From: an uncultured Rothia sp.
GTDB lineage: Bacteria; Actinomycetota; Actinomycetes; Actinomycetales; Micrococcaceae
Assembly (NCBI RefSeq): GCF_937976295.1
Contig: NZ_CALJRY010000323.1
Coordinates: forward strand, 1 to 9,962
DNA length: 9,962 nt
Reading direction: 5' to 3'
Shown: positions 5,318-9,962 of the stretch, one piece after another
Numbering within the stretch: position 1 is the first letter of the stretch
Layout of the letters: the number at the start of each line of letters is the position of its first letter
Translations under genes and position numbers: made by a program
The notes under the pieces: model-generated
Told to the model about the DNA's origin: nothing
The model's database searches: none
The model's input: only the letters and a program-made list of their open reading frames with translations

Positions 5318-6673
5318 TTGGCTGCACACACCAGCCCTTCCGTGGACACCTCAGCAACTGAGTCACCGGCAGGAGCTCGCCGCGGACTCTTCTCACGCAA
5401 ACAGAAGCCCGCACTTCCCAAGTATGTCAGCGTTAAACTACGCGACTTCCCCAAAGGCAGCATCCTCTACATTCTGCGCCGCACCCTCTTCAGGTTCACC
5501 GCCAACGGCGGCACCGACATGGCGGCGGCCCTCACCTACTTCACTGTGCTGTCCATCTTCCCGGCGCTACTGGCCATCGTCTCCCTGCTCGGTATTTTTG
5601 GTCAGGGCGAAGACAGCGCCAACGCCATCCTCGCTTTCCTAAAGGACAACGCACCCACCCAGATGTACGGCATTCTGGAAGACCCGATTAGGCAGCTCAC
5701 CAGCGGTCATGGCGCAGGCCTGGCGCTGCTGGCCGGTATCCTCAGCGCCCTCTGGTCCGCCTCCGGGTACACCGGCTCCTTCGGCCGCGCGCTCAACCGC
5801 GTCTACGGCGTGCGTGAAGGCCGACCCGGCTGGATGCTCAAGCCCATCAACGTGCTCGTCACCACTGTGCTCATCATCCTGGCTGTGCTCATGATTCTGA
5901 TGATGTTGCTGGGCGTAACCGTCCTCGATTTGATTGGCCAGTACGTACCCGAAACCGTCAATATGGAGCTCATCAAGCTCGTCTGGCTCAACGGCCGTTG
6001 GGTGCTGATTCTGTTCATGGCCATCGGCCTGATCACCCTGCTCTACGCCGCCACCCCGAACGTACGCCGGTTCAAGGCGTGGAAGCTCTCCGCCGGTGCG
6101 ACGCTGGCACTGGCCGGTATGGGTCTGGGCGCTTTCGGGTTCACCCTCTACGCCAATAATTTCAGCAAGTACAACGCCACCTACGGCCTCATTGGTGGTG
6201 TGATTGTGATGCTGCTGTTCATCTGGATTATGAACAATATGCTCCTCTTCGGCGCGCACCTGGACGCCGAAATCATGCTCATGCGCCAAATCATTGCCGG
6301 CGACGACGACGACGGTCACCTGAAGATTCAGCCTCGTCACACGTCCGCTTCCCGTGCGCTGAAGGCACGCCAGGAGCAGCTCATGTCTGCAGGACGCGAA
6401 CTGCAGCAGCAGGCGGCAGGCCAGGGCATGTTCCCCAAGCCGAAGGGCCCCTCCATTGCGGCTCGCGTGCAGAAGGCGGTGGACACCAGCACCACCAGCA
6501 TTCGCACTCTCATTGCCGACGGTAAGGAACGTATCGAAAACGGCAAGGAGCAGCAGAAGCAGACGAAGGAGAGCGCGAAGGCGGAAGCTACCGAACCCGA
6601 GGCAACGGCTGAATCTCAGCAGGAGGCACTCTTCGACCTGAGCACCGATACCGGTGCGGCACAGAAGAACTAA
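5318..6673 (+). CDS. YihY/BrkB-family (UPF0761) integral membrane protein
   Basis: An integral membrane protein of 451 residues from the chosen start. It belongs to the YihY/virulence factor BrkB family, whose biochemical role is not settled. The first 40 residues are hydrophilic. About six membrane segments follow (roughly 72-94, 133-150, 179-206, 229-245, 259-279, 291-314). Family signatures are LTYFTVLSIFPALLAIVSLL in the first, SGYTGSFGRALNRVYGVREG after the second, YAATPNVRRFKAWKLSAGA before the fifth and a final NNMLLFGAHLDAE. A polar tail of about 120 residues, rich in Q, K, E and A, extends into the cytoplasm and is longer than in the enterobacterial proteins. TTG at 5318 is preferred because AAGGAG (5307-5312) lies 5 bases upstream. 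ATG 5282, 12 codons earlier, lacks a clear ribosome site. Family firm, function unknown. Confidence 0.9.
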   Translation: MAAHTSPSVDTSATESPAGARRGLFSRKQKPALPKYVSVKLRDFPKGSILYILRRTLFRFTANGGTDMAAALTYFTVLSIFPALLAIVSLLGIFGQGEDSANAILAFLKDNAPTQMYGILEDPIRQLTSGHGAGLALLAGILSALWSASGYTGSFGRALNRVYGVREGRPGWMLKPINVLVTTVLIILAVLMILMMLLGVTVLDLIGQYVPETVNMELIKLVWLNGRWVLILFMAIGLITLLYAATPNVRRFKAWKLSAGATLALAGMGLGAFGFTLYANNFSKYNATYGLIGGVIVMLLFIWIMNNMLLFGAHLDAEIMLMRQIIAGDDDDGHLKIQPRHTSASRALKARQEQLMSAGRELQQQAAGQGMFPKPKGPSIAARVQKAVDTSTTSIRTLIADGKERIENGKEQQKQTKESAKAEATEPEATAESQQEALFDLSTDTGAAQKN

Positions 6674-6679
6674 ACGGCA

Positions 6680-6691
6680 GCTCAGCTGAGC
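6680..6691. other. 12-bp perfect palindrome after the YihY-family gene
   Basis: GCTCAGCTGAGC is self-complementary and starts 7 bases after the stop codon. With no loop and no T-tract it is not a standard terminator. It could be a protein-binding site or chance. Confidence 0.4.
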
Positions 6692-6719
6692 GCATATCGC
6701 CTCAACCGTTCAAGGGCGT

Positions 6720-6750
6720 GGGACAGAAACCCTGCGCTGGTCACTAAGAT
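6720..6750 (+). promoter_or_regulatory. Promoter placing the start of transcription at the hydrolase ATG
   Basis: TAAGAT (6745-6750) matches the -10 consensus at five of six positions. GGGACA (6720-6725) is a partial -35 with a long 19-base spacer. The -10 ends 6 bases before ATG 6757, so RNA would start at or next to the A of the start codon. No Shine-Dalgarno is seen in front of this ATG, which fits a leaderless mRNA. Confidence 0.45.
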
Positions 6751-6756
6751 AGACAT

Positions 6757-7773
6757 ATGACCAGTGCAGATTTCTCTCCCGCGCCCTTTGCCGTACCCAA
6801 TGCTGTTGTACCCGGCACGACCCTGCCCAACCTCGAGTACACCCTCTACCAGCCGCAGCAGCTCACAAGCCGCGTCCCCGCCCTCATGATTCACGGCTTC
6901 GCCACCCGCGGCGAACAGCTCTACGGCGGCACCGGCTGGATCCGCCAATACCTGCGCGCCGGATACCCCGTGCTGATCATTGACCTGCCCTACCACACGG
7001 ACGAATACCTCAAAGACCCGCAGTTCACGGTTGATTGCAAACTCCCCGCCCATACGCAGGTGATAAACGGTGAAATCCCGTTTGATTCGGTGCACTCTGT
7101 TGATGCGGCGGGTCAGCCGCTGACCCCCATGCACCTGTTCACCAACCTGCTCGGCCAGCTGTTGCGCGCCGTCGCCGCCGAGAACGACCTCGGTGTTGAG
7201 CTGGAGCCCCGCGCACACGTGATTGGCTTCTCCTTCGGCGCCCGCGTCGGCTGGGAACTCGCCCTCACACACCCGGAGGCGGTCGCATCCCTCACCCTGG
7301 GCGGCCTGCCCCTGCACGACCACCTCATCACCCTGCGCGCCATGCTCGAAGCGCACGAGGGGACCAGCGCCTCCGCGAGCGCAGAAACGCCCGCGGCGGA
7401 CTCCACCGACGAGGCGATCGCCTCCTTCACCTCGATCATTGACGGCTCCCCCATTCAGCCCGACGCGCTGCTGAAGTTCGTGCGGATTCCCTTCGGCCCG
7501 TTCTTCGACGTGCCCGCCCTGCGTGCCGGATCCCCAAATCTGCCGGCGGGTGACCCTGGCGCGCATCCGCGCGTCCCCATTGCGGTGGTGCTCGGCGATG
7601 CGGACACCATCGCCGCCGACGGTGCGGAACTCTACGACATGGTGCGCGGCAACAACCCGCTCAACCGTTTCATCTCCCTGCCCGGCCGCGACCACGTGAA
7701 CGCACTGACCTCGGGCGCGTTCCGACGCGGTGCGCTCGCCTTCGCCGCCGAGGTAGATACGGCAACGTCATAA
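6757..7773 (+). CDS. Alpha/beta-hydrolase fold protein
   Basis: A probable cytoplasmic serine hydrolase of 338 residues; no signal peptide is visible. The fold's landmarks occur in order: the oxyanion-side H46-G47 in ALMIHGFATRG, the strand VLIIDLPYHTDE (72-83), the nucleophile elbow G157-F-S159-F-G161, the acid region LGDADTIA with D283 as likely catalytic aspartate, and H313 in GRDHVNAL. The triad is therefore complete. The substrate cannot be inferred. An insert near 200-235, rich in S, A, T and E (EGTSASASAETPAADSTDEA), sits where a lid usually lies. The ATG has no Shine-Dalgarno but a -10 box 6 bases upstream, suggesting leaderless translation. It is separated by 137 bases from mscR, which has its own leader, so co-transcription is not assumed. 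A link to formaldehyde detoxification (as an S-formylthiol esterase) is possible but unsupported. Confidence 0.88.
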   Translation: MTSADFSPAPFAVPNAVVPGTTLPNLEYTLYQPQQLTSRVPALMIHGFATRGEQLYGGTGWIRQYLRAGYPVLIIDLPYHTDEYLKDPQFTVDCKLPAHTQVINGEIPFDSVHSVDAAGQPLTPMHLFTNLLGQLLRAVAAENDLGVELEPRAHVIGFSFGARVGWELALTHPEAVASLTLGGLPLHDHLITLRAMLEAHEGTSASASAETPAADSTDEAIASFTSIIDGSPIQPDALLKFVRIPFGPFFDVPALRAGSPNLPAGDPGAHPRVPIAVVLGDADTIAADGAELYDMVRGNNPLNRFISLPGRDHVNALTSGAFRRGALAFAAEVDTATS

Positions 7774-7837
7774 AACGTCAAATTCGCGTAGGCGCTTCAC
7801 TATCGGCTTTATCGTGCGTTAGGTATGCCTTTGCTCG

Positions 7838-7889
7838 TAGAATGGGAACGTATCAAAAAACCTTTATCTGCGGTTGAACCTCAACCGCA
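7838..7889 (+). promoter_or_regulatory. Possible mscR promoter and leader inverted repeat
   Basis: TAGAAT (7838-7843) is a good -10 without a clear -35. Downstream, TGCGGTTGA (7869-7877) and TCAACCGCA (7881-7889) are perfectly complementary around ACC, a 21-base inverted repeat. It ends just before the Shine-Dalgarno AAAGGA (7900-7905) of mscR. No T-tract follows on the + strand, so it is more likely an operator or leader hairpin controlling the mscR operon than a terminator. Confidence 0.5.
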
Positions 7890-7910
7890 ATCCCCAAGCA
7901 AAGGAACAGC

Positions 7911-9002
7911 ATGCACAAGGTTAAGGCCGTCGTAGCCCTCACTCAGGACGCCCCCGTCACCGTCACCACCATCAACGTACCCGACCCCGGCAAGGGCGAA
8001 GCACTCGTCAAGGTCCTCACCTGCGGTGTCTGCCAGACCGACCACCACTACGTCACCGGCGGCGTCGGCCAGGACTTCCCCTACCTGCTCGGCCACGAGT
8101 CCGCAGGTATCGTCGAGGCTGTCGGCGATGACGTCACCGACATCGCCCCCGGCGACCTGGTCATCCTCAACTGGCGTGCCGTCTGCGGCGAGTGCCGCGC
8201 ATGCCGCAAGGGCCAGCCGCAGTACTGCTTCGCAACCCACAACGCAACCCAGAAGATGACCCTCGAGGACGGCACCGAGCTCACCCCCGCACTGGGTATC
8301 GGCTCCTTCGCGGAGAAGACCCTCGTCGCAGCCGGCCAGTGCACCAAGATCACCGCTGACATCAGCCCCGAACAGTACGCAGCCATCGGTCTGCTCGGCT
8401 GCGGCGTCACCGCAGGTCTGGGCGCCGTGCTGAACACCGGTGAGCTCAAGCGCGGCGAGTCCGTCGCAGTCATCGGTTGCGGCGGCGTCGGCACCGCATC
8501 AATCGCAGGCGCACAGCTCGGTGGCGCAACCACCATCATCGCCGTTGACATCGACGAAGAGAAGCTGGCACGCGCACGCGAGCACGGCGCAACCCACACC
8601 GTGAACTCCTCCAAGGTCGACCCCGTCGAGGCCATTAAGGAACTCACCGGCGGCTTCGGCGCAGACCTCGTCATCGACGCTGTCGGCATCGCCCCCACCT
8701 TCAAGCAGGCCTTCGAAGCACGCGACCTGGCTGGCCGCGTCGTCCTCGTCGGCGTGCCCGCACCCGGCACCACCTGGGACATCCCGCTGGACGAGGTCTT
8801 CGGCCGCGGCGGCTCCATCAAGAGCGCATGGTACGGCGACACTCTGCCCTCCCGCGACTTCCCCGAATTCGTGGACCAGTACCTGCTCGGCCGCCTCGAC
8901 CTGGACGGCTTCGTCTCCGAGCGCATCGGCCTCGAAGACGTCAACGAAGCATTCGAAACCATGAAGACCGGCCGCGTGCTGCGCTCGGTCGTGGAACTCT
9001 AG
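7911..9002 (+). CDS. mscR: S-(hydroxymethyl)mycothiol dehydrogenase (mycothiol-dependent formaldehyde dehydrogenase)
   Basis: A zinc-dependent medium-chain alcohol dehydrogenase of 363 residues. It oxidises S-hydroxymethyl-mycothiol, formed spontaneously from formaldehyde, to S-formyl-mycothiol with NAD+; family members can also reduce S-nitrosomycothiol. Catalytic zinc ligands are C41 (GVCQTD), H62-E63 (GHE) and C164 (LLGCGV). The structural zinc site is C92, C95, C98 and C106. The Rossmann motif is GCGGVG (189-194). Acidic D213 ends the second strand, which favours NAD over NADP. ATG 7911 has AAAGGA 5 bases upstream. A metallo-beta-lactamase-fold gene follows after 9 bases, the arrangement known for adhE2/mscR (Rv2259-Rv2260) in Mycobacterium tuberculosis. 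That context separates it from generic alcohol dehydrogenases. It implies a host that makes mycothiol. Confidence 0.9.
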   Translation: MHKVKAVVALTQDAPVTVTTINVPDPGKGEALVKVLTCGVCQTDHHYVTGGVGQDFPYLLGHESAGIVEAVGDDVTDIAPGDLVILNWRAVCGECRACRKGQPQYCFATHNATQKMTLEDGTELTPALGIGSFAEKTLVAAGQCTKITADISPEQYAAIGLLGCGVTAGLGAVLNTGELKRGESVAVIGCGGVGTASIAGAQLGGATTIIAVDIDEEKLARAREHGATHTVNSSKVDPVEAIKELTGGFGADLVIDAVGIAPTFKQAFEARDLAGRVVLVGVPAPGTTWDIPLDEVFGRGGSIKSAWYGDTLPSRDFPEFVDQYLLGRLDLDGFVSERIGLEDVNEAFETMKTGRVLRSVVEL

Positions 9003-9011
9003 GAGCGTAGC

Positions 9012-9659
9012 GTGAGCGAACGCATTGAACGAGTCGTCACCTCCGGCACCTTCTCGCTGGACGGCGGCTGCTGGGACGTCGACAACAACGTCTGGATTGT
9101 CGGCAATGACTCCTCCGTGATCATCATTGACCCCGCCCACGACGTCGACAAGATTTCCCGCATCGTCGCAGGCCGCACCGTGGAGAAGATTCTGCTGACC
9201 CATGCCCACGACGACCACATCCGCAGCGCCAAGGAGGCGGCAGAACGCTTCGGCGCACCCGTCTACCTGAACCCCGCGGACCGTGTGCTCTGGGAAATGG
9301 TGTACCCCTCCTGGGACTTCGACCACGAGCTCGCTGACGGCGACGTGCTGCGCATCGGCGACACCGAGCTGAAGGTCCTCGCCACCCCCGGCCACTCCCC
9401 CGGCTCCGTGTGCTTCTACGCACCCACCCTCAGCTGGGAGAACAGCGAAGGCGTCGTCTTCTCCGGCGACACCCTCTTCAACGGCGGCCCCGGCGCCACC
9501 GGACGCTCCTACAGCGACTTCGACACCATCATCGAGTCGATCTCGACCCGCCTGCTGACCCTGCCCGAGTCCACCGCGGTCCTCACCGGCCACGGCGACA
9601 GCACCGGCATCGGCCTGGAAGCACCCGAACTTCCGGCATGGATCAAGCGCGGTCACTAA
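9012..9659 (+). CDS. MBL-fold hydrolase paired with mscR
   Basis: A metallo-beta-lactamase-fold protein of 215 residues, in the glyoxalase II-like size range, without signal peptide. Metal ligands are visible: T63-H64-A-H66-D-D68-H69, H128 in TPGHSPGS, D153 in FSGDTLF and H194 in LTGHGDST. This is the complete dinuclear site of hydrolytic members. The GTG start has AGGAG (9001-9005) 6 bases upstream, overlapping the mscR stop codon, so the two genes are almost certainly one operon and translationally close. From this context I infer that it hydrolyses S-formyl-mycothiol (or a related mycothiol thioester) to formate and mycothiol, finishing the pathway. That activity is not shown by sequence alone; general thioester or lactone hydrolysis is the alternative. 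Confidence 0.88.
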   Translation: MSERIERVVTSGTFSLDGGCWDVDNNVWIVGNDSSVIIIDPAHDVDKISRIVAGRTVEKILLTHAHDDHIRSAKEAAERFGAPVYLNPADRVLWEMVYPSWDFDHELADGDVLRIGDTELKVLATPGHSPGSVCFYAPTLSWENSEGVVFSGDTLFNGGPGATGRSYSDFDTIIESISTRLLTLPESTAVLTGHGDSTGIGLEAPELPAWIKRGH

Positions 9660-9685
9660 ACCGGTAGCCTCACGCCGAGTCTCTT

Positions 9686-9723
9686 ACGCTGAGGCTCAAG
9701 ACAAACGCTGAGGCTCACGACAA
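9686..9723 (+). repeat. 19-bp near-perfect tandem duplication
   Basis: ACGCTGAGGCTCAAGACAA (9686-9704) is followed directly by the same unit with one change, A to C (9705-9723). A decayed third copy may precede it (ACGCCGAGTCTC at 9672-9683). It lies between the end of the MBL-fold gene and the shared terminator. Confidence 0.85.
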
Positions 9724-9739
9724 ACCGAGCACGGTACAC

Positions 9740-9788
9740 AAAGGCGGATGCCCCACCACCCACAGAAGGTGGCGGGGCATCCGCCTTT
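9740..9788. terminator. Bidirectional terminator between convergent genes
   Basis: GGCGGATGCCCC (9743-9754) pairs perfectly with GGGGCATCCGCC (9774-9785). The stem continues inward, after one mismatch, with CCACC/GGTGG (9756-9760, 9768-9772). AAA and TTT flank it, giving a short U-run in either direction. It serves the mscR-MBL operon from the left and the leftward membrane-protein gene from the right. Confidence 0.9.
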
Positions 9789-9797
9789 AAACATGCG

Positions 9798-9962
9798 CTA
9801 ACTACGTTCCAACTGATCCCAAGGAGTCAGCTTCTCCTCACGCTCCTCACGCCACAGGTAGCCGTACAAATGACCCAACGCAAAATACAGAGTCGCAATA
9901 ATCACCGGAACCATAAACGCATTACGGTAATACGGAGCATCACCCATGTAGCCGCCCCACAT
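9798..9962 (-). CDS. C-terminal end of an unrecognised membrane protein (partial)
   Basis: On the minus strand an open frame enters from the right edge and ends at TAG (9800-9798), giving the last 54 residues. It holds one hydrophobic segment, FMVPVIIATLYFALGHLYGY, followed by a charged cytoplasmic-looking end, WREEREEKLTPWDQLERS. Codons end mostly in T or G, as in bcp and the binding-protein gene, and the frame stops 10 bases before a hairpin terminator. Both points support a real gene. The frame begins by chance with ATG at the window edge; the true start is probably further right. I do not recognise the family. Confidence 0.75.
   Translation of the reverse strand: MWGGYMGDAPYYRNAFMVPVIIATLYFALGHLYGYLWREEREEKLTPWDQLERS

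Noticed and set aside
6682..7695. A 337-codon antisense frame over the hydrolase gene
   Set aside because: The + strand frame has a complete catalytic triad; the antisense product is a G/R/V/E-rich composition shadow.
8499..9656. A 385-codon antisense frame across mscR and the MBL-fold gene
   Set aside because: It spans two well-supported genes and their junction. The translation is an A/G/V/D-rich shadow with no motif.

Overview
The window looks like a chromosomal housekeeping stretch of a moderately high-GC actinomycete. The best guess is Micrococcaceae and Rothia-like, but that is an inference from gene content and style, not a database match. The strongest clue is a mycothiol-type formaldehyde dehydrogenase, because mycothiol is confined to Actinobacteria. 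GTG/TTG starts with strong Shine-Dalgarno sequences, a Tat-type lipoprotein and a tRNA without encoded CCA fit the same group. I see no insertion sequence, integrase, prophage gene, CRISPR array or defence gene.

Layout, left to right. A leftward promoter near position 20-48 probably drives a gene outside the window. Then come a rightward 1-Cys/atypical 2-Cys peroxiredoxin (bcp, 177-653), a tRNA-Leu(UAG) with a strong terminator (853-987), and an orphan family-5 substrate-binding Tat lipoprotein (1101-3233) with two long Ser/Ala/Pro/Thr-rich inserts and its own terminator. After a 344-base gap follow malate:quinone oxidoreductase (mqo, 3578-5059), a YihY/BrkB-family membrane protein (5318-6673), an alpha/beta hydrolase that may be translated from a leaderless mRNA (6757-7773), and the pair mscR plus MBL-fold hydrolase (7911-9659). 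A bidirectional hairpin terminator (9740-9788) separates that pair from the C-terminal end of a leftward membrane protein that runs off the window (9798-9962, minus strand).

How the genes work together. Only mscR and the metallo-beta-lactamase-fold gene are a clear operon (9 bases apart). They are expected to act in succession in mycothiol-dependent formaldehyde detoxification. Mqo feeds malate electrons to quinone, and Bcp removes peroxides. The other genes look like single transcription units, each with its own promoter, hairpin or terminator.

Two large-scale patterns are not explained by the genes. First, strand composition flips: left of about 3.3 kb the + strand is G/T-rich, and right of it increasingly C/A-rich. 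This holds in non-coding DNA too, and the minus-strand gene at the far right again has the G/T style. A flip in this direction is what a replication terminus or the end of an inversion produces. Second, most intergenic gaps contain a short perfect or near-perfect tandem duplication (units of 10, 12, 13, 17 and 19 bases), each with a different sequence. I found no convincing new multi-gene system. The best leads are the composition flip, the tandem-duplication pattern, the insert-bearing orphan binding protein and the inverted repeats in front of mscR and the YihY gene.
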